A stretch of 64,000 nucleotides of DNA from Methanosarcina sp. (GTDB taxonomy: Archaea > Halobacteriota > Methanosarcinia > Methanosarcinales > Methanosarcinaceae): NCBI RefSeq assembly GCF_028693135.1, contig NZ_JAQUVZ010000001.1, positions 62,001 through 126,000 of the forward strand, in the 5' to 3' direction. Numbering within the stretch: the first letter of the stretch is position 1; every line of letters starts with the position of its first letter. Below the pieces are notes generated by a model. It saw nothing but the letters and a program-made list of their open reading frames with translations, had not been told where the DNA came from and did not search any database. Positions 44,418 to 53,252 of this stretch are shown here, one piece after another. A program made the position numbers and the translations under genes.

Positions 44418-45368
44418 GTGAAAAGATTGTCCCTTACAGCAAGAATCGGGGAACTCAGCCCCTACCTCCGATTGCTGAGACCCGAACTCTACTACATGGA
44501 CCTGACCCTCCCAGCCGCCAGTGCGATCCTTGCTTCATACCTGGCAACCGGAGGACTGCCCTTACTTGTCCCGTTCCTGATTGCCGTGATAGGAGGATTT
44601 GCGGCCATAACCAGTTCATACGTTTTCAATGACTGCTGCGATGTCGATATCGACACCATCAATATCCCGGACCGCCCCCTGCCCGCCTCGAGAGTCTCGA
44701 AAAATTCGGCGATGATTTATGCTCTCTTGCTTTTGCTTATCGCAGGTGCGGCAGCCACGTACCTGAACCCGGAATCCCTTGCCGTCCTATTTATCGCAGC
44801 TGCAACTATCACCATTTACTCAATCTTTGCAAAGCGCAGCACCTTCCTGAGCTTCCTGCCTGTCGGCATCTCCTACGGGCTTGTGCCTATCGGCATCTGG
44901 CTTGCCTTTGATCCTGCAGGGATTCTGAAAGGCAGCGACGGAGTGATCCTGCCCCTGCCCGCAATCTGCTTCGGGCTCATGATGTGCGTTACGGACTGGG
45001 CTTTTACTCTGGGAGGCGTTGCCAGAGATGTGGAAGGAGACCGGCTAAAAGGTGCCCCCACAATGCCCGTAACCTTCGGAATTCCTTTTACCGCCAGGTT
45101 TGTGACATTCTGGTGGATTGTCGGAGTTATTGCTTCAGTAATAATAGGCTGGTCAGCCAAACTCGGACCGGTGTTTTTTGCGGGAACTCTTGCCTCAGGG
45201 CTCTGGATGCTTGCCCAGTGCCTTGATTTTATCAAACATCCAACTCCTGAGAGGGGGGGGGCGCTTTTCCTTAACGGCTCAAACTACAGAGCAATAATGT
45301 TCGGGTCAATGATCCTGGACGTGGTGCTCTGCATATATCTTGGATCTTATACCTCCATTCTCTGGTGA
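44418..45368 (+). CDS. UbiA-family membrane prenyltransferase
   Basis: 316 residues, eight or nine membrane segments. The first Asp-rich motif is N71-D-C-C-D75-V-D-I-D79 and the second D204-V-E-G-D208. Family enzymes attach a polyprenyl chain to an aromatic or lipid acceptor. The start is GTG at 44418; TTG at 44427 fits a GGTGA site better and cannot be excluded. It is followed after 16 nt by a geranylgeranyl-reductase-like gene. Possible products are methanophenazine, whose side chain needs both a prenyl transfer and reduction of one double bond, or an archaeol intermediate. Methanophenazine is an inference from the pairing. Confidence 0.88.
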   Translation: MKRLSLTARIGELSPYLRLLRPELYYMDLTLPAASAILASYLATGGLPLLVPFLIAVIGGFAAITSSYVFNDCCDVDIDTINIPDRPLPASRVSKNSAMIYALLLLLIAGAAATYLNPESLAVLFIAAATITIYSIFAKRSTFLSFLPVGISYGLVPIGIWLAFDPAGILKGSDGVILPLPAICFGLMMCVTDWAFTLGGVARDVEGDRLKGAPTMPVTFGIPFTARFVTFWWIVGVIASVIIGWSAKLGPVFFAGTLASGLWMLAQCLDFIKHPTPERGGALFLNGSNYRAIMFGSMILDVVLCIYLGSYTSILW

Positions 45369-45384
45369 AAAAGGATAGAAAAAA

Positions 45385-46542
45385 ATGGATGCGGACATTA
45401 TTGTAATTGGGGCGTCCCCTGCAGGGCTCATGGCTGCCAGAAATGCCTGTGAAAAGGGTGCAGATGTACTTTTGCTGGAAAAAAAGGAAGAGATAGGAAA
45501 TCCTCCACACCCCGCGAACTCTTTTTTTAAGGGGATGCTTGACAGGTGCGGAGAAAAGGTAGACCCATCTTATGTCGTGCATTACCTCAAGGGGATGAAG
45601 CTCATCTCCCCGGAAGGACGCGAAGTCATAGTAGAAACACCCGGTTATTCTATCGATAAAACGAGATTTGACCGGTTTTATGCTGAAAAAGTGATGAAAA
45701 CCGGGGTTGACCTCAGGACAGGAATAGAAGTAAAAAGTATCCGGAAAGAGGGAGGGGAATTTGCCATCAGTACTTCGGCAGGGGTGTTCAGGTCGAAACT
45801 CGTAGTAATTTCCGACGGCATAAATTCAAAAATGGCCTCCCTTCTGGGCCTGAAAACAATGAAACATCCGGAGGATATTGCCTGGGGAATTGAGCTGGAT
45901 GTCAGAGCCCCTGGTCTCGGGAAGCCTGAAATGTTTGAGTACTATGTGGGAAACCATGCTCCCGGCTGGAAGACCACATATGCCCCCAGAGGAGGCGATA
46001 ATGCCGCGATTGGAGCTTATGTGCGCAGATGTGGCAAGGATGCCACACCTTACCTGAATGCCTGGGTGGAGCGTTTCAAAAAGCTTAAAGGGCTCGAAGA
46101 ACTTGAGGTTGTAAGAAAACTTTCCGGGGGAGACCCTATTGTTACCATACCTGGTGAATACATAACGGATGGGGTAATGGTAGTTGGAGGAGCTGCAGGG
46201 CAGTCCGGAATAGGCTATGCTATGAGGGCAGGCCAGATATGCGGAGACGTGGCGGCAGATGCTGTGAAAAAGGGAGATGTCTCAAAAAGTGCTCTTTTGG
46301 AATTCCGGAAAACCTGGGAAAAGGAGTTTAAGGTCGAGCATTACCTGGGCCGTATAGGGCTTGAGACCCTCAGGAAGATGACGGACAGAGAAATAGATGA
46401 AATGGTAAGGGTATTTGAAAAAGAGGACCTGTCCTTTATCCACGGCAGCTCCTTTGAACAGGCTATGCAGGTATTTATCTTCACGTTGAAGAAGAAACCC
46501 TCAGCCCTACTGAAATACAGGGCATTCCTGAGGGATAAGTAA
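45385..46542 (+). CDS. Geranylgeranyl reductase family flavoprotein
   Basis: 385 residues. The FAD dinucleotide fold is at the start (I-I-V-I-G9-A-S-P-A-G14), followed by a second FAD contact M-V-V-G-G-A-A-G-Q-S-G-I-G-Y-A and the substrate region. The family saturates isoprenoid double bonds of archaeal lipids, chlorophyll or quinone side chains. It begins 16 nt after the UbiA gene and so belongs to the same operon, suggesting it acts on that enzyme's product. Archaeol-saturating reductase of Methanosarcina is, as I recall, encoded elsewhere, which leaves a dedicated role open. Confidence 0.9.
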   Translation: MDADIIVIGASPAGLMAARNACEKGADVLLLEKKEEIGNPPHPANSFFKGMLDRCGEKVDPSYVVHYLKGMKLISPEGREVIVETPGYSIDKTRFDRFYAEKVMKTGVDLRTGIEVKSIRKEGGEFAISTSAGVFRSKLVVISDGINSKMASLLGLKTMKHPEDIAWGIELDVRAPGLGKPEMFEYYVGNHAPGWKTTYAPRGGDNAAIGAYVRRCGKDATPYLNAWVERFKKLKGLEELEVVRKLSGGDPIVTIPGEYITDGVMVVGGAAGQSGIGYAMRAGQICGDVAADAVKKGDVSKSALLEFRKTWEKEFKVEHYLGRIGLETLRKMTDREIDEMVRVFEKEDLSFIHGSSFEQAMQVFIFTLKKKPSALLKYRAFLRDK

Positions 46543-46666
46543 ACTGGAGACGAAAGGCAAGCTGGAAAAGATAAAACGGAAAAAACGGAAAAAGACAAAA
46601 CCGGAAAAAATAGAACGGAAAATACATAAAGGAAAAAACCACCAGAAAGCCAGATGCAGGGAAAAT

Positions 46667-47806
46667 ATGCAGTACGAGTTTTATAAAAACCCCCTTTTTA
46701 GGGTTTATGCTGAAATTGAAGATGGGTGCTTGAAGATGAAAACAGGTGGATTAGCATCTCCACTCATGAAAAAAGTCCTTACGGCAAACATCTCGATATT
46801 TGACGGCGAAAAGCCTGCAAATGTAGAAGCTGACCGCCTGATCTATTCTACCTGGATGCCTCCAATTCCGAGTCCGGGCTTTGACCGGCTTGTGAAGAGC
46901 CAGCTATCATCAATGTTCGGGAAAAATATACCTGACCAGGTAACAATTTCAATTACAGAGGACTGCCCCAACAACTGCATCCACTGTGCCCTCCCTGATA
47001 CAAAGAACAGGACAAAGCTTACACCCGAAACTGTTAAAGATGTAATCGACCAGGTGCTCGAAATGGGCACAACATTTATTATTTTCGATGGAGGAGAACC
47101 CCTTACCTATTCGGGTCTTGAAACCCTGATAAGTTACGTTGACCCTGATAAAGCCATTGCCGGCATGTTCACCTCAGGAGTGGGCCTGACAGAAGAACGC
47201 GCTCGAAGCCTTAAAGCTGCAGGGTTGTATTCCCTTACAGTTAGCTTTGACAGCGCATATGAGGAAAAGCACGATTATGTGAGGGGCAGGAAAGGGGTTT
47301 TCAAAAGCGCAGTTGAAGCGGTCAAAAACGGACTTGAGGCAGGGCTGCTTGTAAACATATATGTGGTGCTTTCAAGGGATAATGTCAATGAGCTTAATGA
47401 ACTCTATACTCTTGCAACGGAGCTTGGAGTCCATGAACTCTCTTTCTATGAGATAGTGCCAACCGGCAGGTGGATGGACCATGCTTCCGAGATCATGACC
47501 CCAAAAGACCTCCGGAAATTTGACAATTTTGTGTCCCGGGCCCAGGAGAAAGAAGGACCCAGGGTTTTTCCAATTCCGCAGGTTATGAAGACCACAGGCT
47601 GCATGGCAGGAAAAAAGTGGCTGCACATCACACCTGAAGGAAATATCCTCCCCTGTGCCTGCATTCCTATCCCCTATGGAAATGTTCACATGGATAAAGT
47701 AAAAGATGTCTGGAAAAAAATCAGGGACGATCCCGTATATAACGCAAAATGCTGCCTTATGAGAAACCCCGAGTTCAGGGAAAAATACCTGAAGATTCTG
47801 GAGTGA
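46667..47806 (+). CDS. Radical SAM protein with SPASM-like Cys-rich C-terminus
   Basis: 379 residues. The radical SAM motif C100-P-N-N-C104-I-H-C107 and G-G-E-P (142-145) are intact. After the barrel, cysteines in T-T-G-C-M-A-G-K, L-P-C-A-C-I-P and A-K-C-C-L-M-R-N suit an extra Fe-S cluster. Substrate unknown. The gap after the reductase gene is 124 nt and A-rich (CGGAAAA repeats), so co-transcription with the UbiA/GGR pair is possible. As a third member it could act in the same prenyl-product pathway, or be independent. Confidence 0.85.
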   Translation: MQYEFYKNPLFRVYAEIEDGCLKMKTGGLASPLMKKVLTANISIFDGEKPANVEADRLIYSTWMPPIPSPGFDRLVKSQLSSMFGKNIPDQVTISITEDCPNNCIHCALPDTKNRTKLTPETVKDVIDQVLEMGTTFIIFDGGEPLTYSGLETLISYVDPDKAIAGMFTSGVGLTEERARSLKAAGLYSLTVSFDSAYEEKHDYVRGRKGVFKSAVEAVKNGLEAGLLVNIYVVLSRDNVNELNELYTLATELGVHELSFYEIVPTGRWMDHASEIMTPKDLRKFDNFVSRAQEKEGPRVFPIPQVMKTTGCMAGKKWLHITPEGNILPCACIPIPYGNVHMDKVKDVWKKIRDDPVYNAKCCLMRNPEFREKYLKILE

Positions 47807-48220
47807 GCTTCGGGTTTTTAAAGTAAATTTCAGATTTTTGAAGCAGGCAGACCTTAAAAATCATAACAGTTCTTTTTTTCCGCATCCTCTGTGCGGTCTG
47901 AGCTTGCCTGCACAGCAGACAAAAGCGAAAGCACAGCCGTGCGAAAGTACACTGCACGAAAGTAAACTGCGCGAAAGTACACTAACAGAATATCAACCGT
48001 GAGCTGGGAGCAGCGAAAAGTGAACAGGGGATATAAACAGGCAGTAAACAGGCAACATTAAACAAGCAGCAGATTCCAGTACTGCTCTGATAACAGAAAA
48101 CTAAGCTAGCAACAGGAAAATAAGCAGGTAATAGAAAAATGAGTGCAGGTAAAGGTTTGAAACCTTCACTTGCAACGAAAATTAAAAATTTCAACGAACA
48201 AATTGATTCTATGTGATTGA
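47807..48220. other. Gene-free region between converging genes, with a short tandem array
   Basis: The motif CGAAAGTAMACT starts at 47942, 47957 and 47972 (15-bp period, three copies). Words such as AAACAGGCA recur at 48036-48056. No protein-like frame. Confidence 0.5.
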
Positions 48221-49078
48221 TTAGACTAAACCAGACCGCTGAAGAGTCATCAGGTCTTCGGTAGTGAGTTTTGCTCCGCCCTTGAACTTATCGAAAATGG
48301 ATTTTGCATCCTTCTGAAGTTCGGACTTAACAACGCGGGACTTCCCGTCTTTGTCTTTCTTCTTAAGCTTGAAGATTTCTTTATCGAGATCTCTGATTTC
48401 CTTCTGGGCATTGATGAAAATCTTATGTTGTTCGTCAGCTGCTTCCTGGGCTTTTACAAACTCCCTGTGTGCAATGTCTGAATCTGCCCGGGTTCTGTCA
48501 GCTTCCTTGAAGGCGTTAATCATCTTCTCGTGGAATTCCTGGGCCTGCCTGGCGTATTCTGCAAGCTCATTGTGGAACTCTGAAGCTTCGTCCCTGATTT
48601 GCTGGGCTTCATCCAGGATATCTTTCAGTTCGAGGTTGCCCTCAAGCTGGATTTTTTTCTCATGGTATTGTTTCTGAAGCTCTGCAATCTTGCCAACAAG
48701 TTCTCTTTCCTTGCTTGTGCTCAGAACTTCGGTCTGCTGGGTGAATTCAAGGCGATCGATATCTTTCCTTAAGGCTTTGATTGAGGGCCCGCCAAGGTTG
48801 TTCTGCTTCCTGATGGAATCTGCCTTTGCAAACAGATCATTGGCTCTGGCATTGGTTTCATCGCGCTTGTTCTTGTATTCACTGACCTTCTCGTTAATCT
48901 CGTCCCTGAGAACTTTTAGTTCCTGGGCTTCGTTGATAAGGTCTTTTGTCTTCTTGTTCAGGTCGTTGCGCTTTGCGGCAAGCGCGCTGGCCTCAGCGTT
49001 TAAAGTATTTCTTTTATCTTTGGATTCTTCAGAAATGTCCTTCAAATCTGATCTTTTTTTCTGTAATTCCTTTAGCAT
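48221..49078 (-). CDS. Archaeal coiled-coil protein (COG1340 type)
   Basis: 285 residues, almost wholly predicted coiled coil: charged heptads from about 1 to 250 with very few aromatic residues, broken by N-N-L-G-G-P-S near 95. The C-terminal F-K-G-G-A-K-L-T-T-E-D-L-M-T-L-Q is a short conserved tail. The family is widespread in archaea and often sits beside serB, as here, 40 nt downstream of serB on the same strand. Function not known to me. Confidence 0.8.
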   Translation of the reverse strand: MLKELQKKRSDLKDISEESKDKRNTLNAEASALAAKRNDLNKKTKDLINEAQELKVLRDEINEKVSEYKNKRDETNARANDLFAKADSIRKQNNLGGPSIKALRKDIDRLEFTQQTEVLSTSKERELVGKIAELQKQYHEKKIQLEGNLELKDILDEAQQIRDEASEFHNELAEYARQAQEFHEKMINAFKEADRTRADSDIAHREFVKAQEAADEQHKIFINAQKEIRDLDKEIFKLKKKDKDGKSRVVKSELQKDAKSIFDKFKGGAKLTTEDLMTLQRSGLV

Positions 49079-49118
49079 CTCTTATTGTGCCTCCCGATCC
49101 AGCAAAAAAGCTGGCATT

Positions 49119-49826
49119 TTAGTAGTGTTCGATGTCGACATGCTGTGCCTGATTACAAAATTGATAAGAAAGAGATTCAAGAACAGGGATCACGGCTCTC
49201 AGGTCTTTTATTGTTATGACCACGTCCGCATATTCCCTAAGTATGGGCTTTGGATTGAAAGCTATGGAAAAACCTGCTACCTCAAAAATACAGGCATCAT
49301 TTGCGCCGTCCCCGACAACCACACACTGCTCGGGCCTGACATTGTAAAGCCGAGCCAATTCCTCGAACACCTTTGCTTTGGAATCGCTTTGTGTGACAGG
49401 ACCGACAACTTCGCCCGTGAGGCAGCCATCTTCAACAAGCAGTTCGTTGGAAACGACGAAATCAATACCAAGCGTTTTACCTACTCTCTCGGCAGCTATG
49501 GTAAATCCACCGGAAATCATCGCAGTCTTATAACCCCGATTTTTAACATACAGGACAAGTTCGGCTGCTCCCGGCATAAGATTTATCTGATTTACAGCAT
49601 CAAGGGCAGTTTCAAGGGGAAGTCCCTTAAGAAGTCTGACCCTTTCTGCAAGCGCTTGCTCGAAATCGAGGTCTCCATACATTGCCCTCTTCGTAATCTC
49701 CTCTACTTTGCTTACAACACCTGCGGCTCTGGCGAGCTCATCGATGGTCTCAGCATCTATAAGGGTACTATCCATATCAAAAACAATGAGTTTGTTTTCA
49801 GTAGAATTATGTATAGGACAGTTCAC
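49119..49826 (-). CDS. serB: Phosphoserine phosphatase
   Basis: 235 residues, HAD superfamily: motif I D17-M-D19-S-T21, motif II S-G-G-F, a conserved Lys (S-K-A-K), and motif III G-D-G-A-N-D. It makes serine from phosphoserine. The start is GTG at 49826. A TATA palindrome at 49851-49864 lies about 25 nt upstream, so the mRNA is leaderless or nearly so. The usual ACT domain is absent, as in the short archaeal form. Confidence 0.93.
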   Translation of the reverse strand: MNCPIHNSTENKLIVFDMDSTLIDAETIDELARAAGVVSKVEEITKRAMYGDLDFEQALAERVRLLKGLPLETALDAVNQINLMPGAAELVLYVKNRGYKTAMISGGFTIAAERVGKTLGIDFVVSNELLVEDGCLTGEVVGPVTQSDSKAKVFEELARLYNVRPEQCVVVGDGANDACIFEVAGFSIAFNPKPILREYADVVITIKDLRAVIPVLESLSYQFCNQAQHVDIEHY

Positions 49827-49850
49827 TCAATCAAAACCTGGACCTGAATA

Positions 49851-49864
49851 GCTATATATATAGC
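49851..49864 (-). promoter_or_regulatory. serB TATA box within a perfect palindrome
   Basis: GCTATATATATAGC is a 14-bp perfect palindrome placed 24 nt before the serB GTG. The TATATATA core fits the archaeal TATA position for a leaderless transcript. Confidence 0.6.
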
Positions 49865-50230
49865 GGGGCAATTCCCGAAAAAGGGCATGCCGCCCGAAGT
49901 ACCGTTTTCAGGGTACCCCCGCAGCTTGATAGAATATATGTGCCCTGACATTAAAAGCCCACCAACGGATAAAGTTCTTCAAATTATAATGCGGGTTTCG
50001 CGAAAACAAAACCACAAAACAACAGCATTGATGTCAACGTTTTTGAGTGAAATAAATCACATCCCTTTTAAGCTTTTCGGAGGATCGATAAATGATACCG
50101 AATAATAATTATAAATAGGGCAGATATATATAAAATAAGAGGGATAAGAAAGAGAGATTGCCAAAAGGATTATAAACCCTTTAGGAATTCCACTATTGAA
50201 GAAAAAGGTTAACACAGGATTTTGAGAAAA

Positions 50231-51061
50231 ATGGTCAACATAGGTTTTATAAAAATGGGCAACCTGGGAATGAGCCAGGTTATCAATCTGATCCAGGATG
50301 AAATTGCAGCGCGAGAGGGAATTACTGTAAGATCATTCGGTACTGGTGCCAAAATGGGCCCTGCAGAAGCGGCAGACACCGAAAGCTTCAAGCAGTGGAA
50401 TGCTGACTTCGTGGTAATAATCAGTCCGAATGCAGCAGCTCCAGGCCCGACCGCAGCCCGTGAACTCTGGAAAGATGTACCCTGTATCGTAGTTTCAGAC
50501 GGTCCTACTAAAAAGGAAGCCCGTGAGGCTTTTGAACAGGACGGTTTTGGATACATTATCCTCCCGGTAGACCCCCTTATCGGAGCAAAGAGGGAATTCC
50601 TCGACTCCGTCGAAATGGCGTCCTTCAATTCCGATGCAATGAAAGTCCTCTCCATCTGTGGTGTTGTAAGACTTATCCAGGAGGAACTCGACAGGGTAAC
50701 CGACCAGGTTGCTTCCGGAAGGACAGGAAAGGAGCTTGAACTCCCGCATATCTTCGCAAAACCCGAAAAATGTGTAGAACACGCAGGCTTTGCAAACCCT
50801 TACGCAAAAGCAAAAGCTCTTGCAGCCCTTCACATGGCTGAGAAAGTTGCACAGGTTAATTTCCCTGCTTGCTTCATGTTAAAGGAACTCGACCAGGTAT
50901 GCCTCACAGCCGCAGCCGGGCACGAGATAATGGGAGCTGCAGCAATACTCGCAACTCAAGCAAGAGAAATCGAAAAGTCCAACGATACAGTCTTCAGACA
51001 GCCCCACGCAAAGAGCGGAGTCCTGTTGAAAAAGGTCAAGTTATACGAAAAACCACAGTAA
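50231..51061 (+). CDS. mtd: F420-dependent methylene-tetrahydromethanopterin dehydrogenase
   Basis: 276 residues from the ATG at 50231, which gives the family N-terminus M-V-N-I-G-F-I-K-M-G-N-L-G; an in-frame TTG at 50222 would add three residues. It interconverts methylene- and methenyl-H4SPT with F420, in the oxidative branch of methylotrophic growth. Features include F-G-T-G-A-K-M-G-P, I-I-S-P-N-A-A-A-P-G-P and the C-terminal A-N-P-Y-A-K-A-K-A-L-A-A. TATA-rich sequence at 50100-50140 should be the promoter. Confidence 0.96.
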   Translation: MVNIGFIKMGNLGMSQVINLIQDEIAAREGITVRSFGTGAKMGPAEAADTESFKQWNADFVVIISPNAAAPGPTAARELWKDVPCIVVSDGPTKKEAREAFEQDGFGYIILPVDPLIGAKREFLDSVEMASFNSDAMKVLSICGVVRLIQEELDRVTDQVASGRTGKELELPHIFAKPEKCVEHAGFANPYAKAKALAALHMAEKVAQVNFPACFMLKELDQVCLTAAAGHEIMGAAAILATQAREIEKSNDTVFRQPHAKSGVLLKKVKLYEKPQ

Positions 51062-51190
51062 ACACCAGAAAACTTTTCCTGGTTTAAAAATCAGGATCCT
51101 GGATTTCAATAAAGACTGGAGGAATTGGATAAATGTCCTCTCAAACCTTGAAAAAGAGAGGGGACAAAATCCTCCAATAAAATCCAATTA

Positions 51191-51207
51191 GTTTTTTCCT
51201 TTTTTAT
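51191..51207. terminator. T-rich tract between converging mtd and DUF2111 genes
   Basis: GTTTTTTCC followed by a T6-7 run, about 130 nt after mtd. It suits oligo-T termination of the plus-strand transcript. Confidence 0.5.
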
Positions 51208-51235
51208 AGAATGGTTCTCGGAACCTGTTTCAGCT

Positions 51236-51661
51236 TCATTTTTTTGCATCTTCTACTTCTTGCAGCACAGAGGTATATTCCTGAAAGACAGAAGGAAGAT
51301 CAATTGTAGCCAGAAGGTCCACAACCCCGAGAACCGCAACAACCTTCCCATCCTTTGAACGGATAGGAGCAACTACCACATGTTTTCCGCGGTACATGCC
51401 TTCTGCGGGAACTTCATGGGCAATTTTGTTGGTCTTTAACACCTCTTCGAGAACGGGTCCTGTATAGTCCCGGTCAAGGATTTTTCCCTTTTCCAGACGA
51501 AGCCCTTTTCGTTTGAGGCTTCTAATGGTGGTAGGGAGTCCCATTAGTGAATGCACTGCAAATGCTATTGGCTCAAGGTCTTCAGGCCCTGAGTCTTCTG
51601 ATATAGATAGGGAAATAATATTTTCACCCCCAAAAAGATACTTGGCAATCAGTACAGGCAA
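51236..51661 (-). CDS. DUF2111 family protein
   Basis: 141 residues. The body (P-E-D-L-E-P-I-A-F-A-V-H-S-L-M-G-L-P, G-P-V-L-E-E-V-L-K, V-A-P-I-R-S-K-D-G-K-V-V-A-V-L-G-V-V-D) has the roadblock/GAF-like small-molecule-binding pattern of methanogen DUF2111 proteins. The start is TTG at 51661; an in-frame stop lies five codons upstream, so the start cannot be much earlier. A TATA-like ATATAA lies about 45 nt before it. Function unknown. Confidence 0.75.
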   Translation of the reverse strand: MPVLIAKYLFGGENIISLSISEDSGPEDLEPIAFAVHSLMGLPTTIRSLKRKGLRLEKGKILDRDYTGPVLEEVLKTNKIAHEVPAEGMYRGKHVVVAPIRSKDGKVVAVLGVVDLLATIDLPSVFQEYTSVLQEVEDAKK

Positions 51662-51741
51662 AAAACAGGAATTTCAGAAAATAAAAAATGGGTCCCATTC
51701 TTCTGCCATATTTAGATTATATTTTTCCAAGGAATATATAA

Positions 51742-52404
51742 TCACTCCTCATTCTCAAGCGCTGTTATGAGCGCCTGCTTGTGAAGTTCTGCAGACTCAT
51801 GAATCCCCCCCATTTCACCCCTGATCGCCCGGCATGGATATTGCTGGACCAGCAACCCGGCTTTTGGGGGAGCATCTTTTACCGGCACTCCGACAAGTTC
51901 CTTAGCCATATGCCAGGTACTCCCGCAGGGGGCACCTTTTATGACCTCAACTTTAGCGATTTTTCCGTTTTCGGTCTTAACTTTCAAAACTGGGGACCCG
52001 AAAATATCAGCAAATGGACGGTTGAATGAGTTGGGTTCAAGGGTACAGCAAGTTTCATCCACCTCTATATCCATTCCGGAAGCTTCGGAAATCTGTTTAA
52101 GTTCGGGAACCGATGCCCTGGAAGACCCTCCCGGTATAATCAAAGAGCGTACCCCGGCTTCTGCGGCAAGCTTTGCAATTGCTGAGGTCAGGTCAGGGTG
52201 CAGGGAATAGGTAACCACGAGATCGGCAGAAAAGACACGCAGGTCGAAATTCAGGTTTTCCAAAAACTCATCGGGTTCCTCAATAAATATGGGCACGAAC
52301 TCGGGCAGGTCGACAGTTACAACTGAGAAATCACTGTGCTCCTTTACAACGTCAACAAGGCGATGCCCGTACTTGCCCCGTGTGATAACTCCTATTACGG
52401 TCAT
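51742..52404 (-). CDS. DUF166 family protein
   Basis: 220 residues, soluble. The Rossmann-like start (M-T-V-I-G-V-I-T-R-G-K-Y-G) and the Cys-bearing P-G-G-S-S-R-A, D-E-T-C-C-T-L and G-A-P-C-G-S-T-W motifs are those of the archaeal DUF166 family, sometimes labelled thymidylate-synthase-like without proof. Conserved cysteines could bind metal or act catalytically. Separated by 80 nt from DUF2111 on the same strand; co-transcription possible. Confidence 0.75.
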   Translation of the reverse strand: MTVIGVITRGKYGHRLVDVVKEHSDFSVVTVDLPEFVPIFIEEPDEFLENLNFDLRVFSADLVVTYSLHPDLTSAIAKLAAEAGVRSLIIPGGSSRASVPELKQISEASGMDIEVDETCCTLEPNSFNRPFADIFGSPVLKVKTENGKIAKVEVIKGAPCGSTWHMAKELVGVPVKDAPPKAGLLVQQYPCRAIRGEMGGIHESAELHKQALITALENEE

Positions 52405-52447
52405 TACTTTAAGCTATTTTTAATGTTTACATAAATAGATACTCATT

Positions 52448-52635
52448 CATGCGTCTTCGGTTAAGTGAGGAATCGTGATAAATTACCTCCATTCCCACAA
52501 CAGTTATCAAATATTTTTAGAAATTGAGAACTGGACACGGTATCGATTTCATGTAATCAGGCCAAAATTTAAGGTAGACTTCTAATGCAAAATCGATACT
52601 TTCAGGCAAGAAAATTCCTTAACCGAAGACCAATG
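52448..52635. mobile_element. 188-bp MITE with 18-bp inverted ends and 10-bp target duplication
   Basis: The left end CATGCGTCTTCGGTTAAG (52448-52465) and the right end, read inverted, CATTGGTCTTCGGTTAAG (52635-52618) agree at 16 of 18 positions. GATACTCATT flanks both sides exactly (52438-52447 and 52636-52645). The interior has no coding frame. Ends beginning CAT with a 10-bp duplication recall IS4-family (ISH8-like) transposons, which would have moved it in trans; that family call is from memory. Confidence 0.8.
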
Positions 52636-52758
52636 GATACTCATTTCATCTGAAACTGCTGCCCTGACCTGCCAGCTACCCGAGGCTCTCTGGAGAGTAT
52701 AAATACAGCTAATGCATTTGAATGAAAACCTGTAAAGAAAAAAATAAAAAGGCGGTCC

Positions 52759-53251
52759 TTGTCAACTACCCGCCACTAAAGTGGCAGGCATGTTATAGTG
52801 CCTAGGTTGACCAGATCACCGATTGGAGTAAACAAAATCGGTAACCGATATGCAAGAATACAACAATAGTTACCTTCGAATGTCGCCTCAGTTTGAAGCT
52901 CTAAGGATGCCGGTTAAAAGCCCTAAAGGGTTGTGGGCGGTGCTTGCATCAAACAAACCTTGCAATATCAGATCGAGAGGAGGTCGGATTCCTTGATTGA
53001 CTGGTTCCAGCTTTGCTGCAACACTCCAACTTCACGAAGTTGAAGTCCTTCCATCTACGCTGCAACACTCCAACTTCACGAAGTTGGAGTCCACAATCGG
53101 GATACGCATTACTCTACGAAAGTAGAGGGGAGCTAGTTTTTAGCTCCCGTCCAACTTATAAAATATAATCTAAAGGAGGGATGAAAGCAAGTACGGGGAT
53201 GTTTACGCATTCCTCCCATGTCTAAAGACACGGGTATCCTGCTTATTTTAT
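52759..53251 (+). mobile_element. ORF-less structured element B (partner of element A)
   Basis: Same architecture as element A: outer stem GTCAAC/GTTGAC (52761-52766 with 52806-52811) around GCCAC-TAAA-GTGGC and AGGCA/TGCCT, ACCGATT/AATCGGT, the same core sentences, two CTCCAACTT hairpins 44 bp apart (53024 and 53068; the first has one changed base), then CTCTAC-GAAA-GTAGAG and a long GGGAGCTA/TAGCTCCC stem. The right-end hairpin holds the TGTC-TAAA-GACA core. Several stems differ completely from element A in sequence yet still pair. The right end runs into the tmk start codon. No transposase. Confidence 0.7.
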
Positions 53252-53252
53252 T

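Noticed and set aside
49887-50105. 72-codon plus-strand frame between serB and mtd
   Set aside because: No ribosome-binding site, unnatural composition, and it overlaps the probable mtd promoter region.
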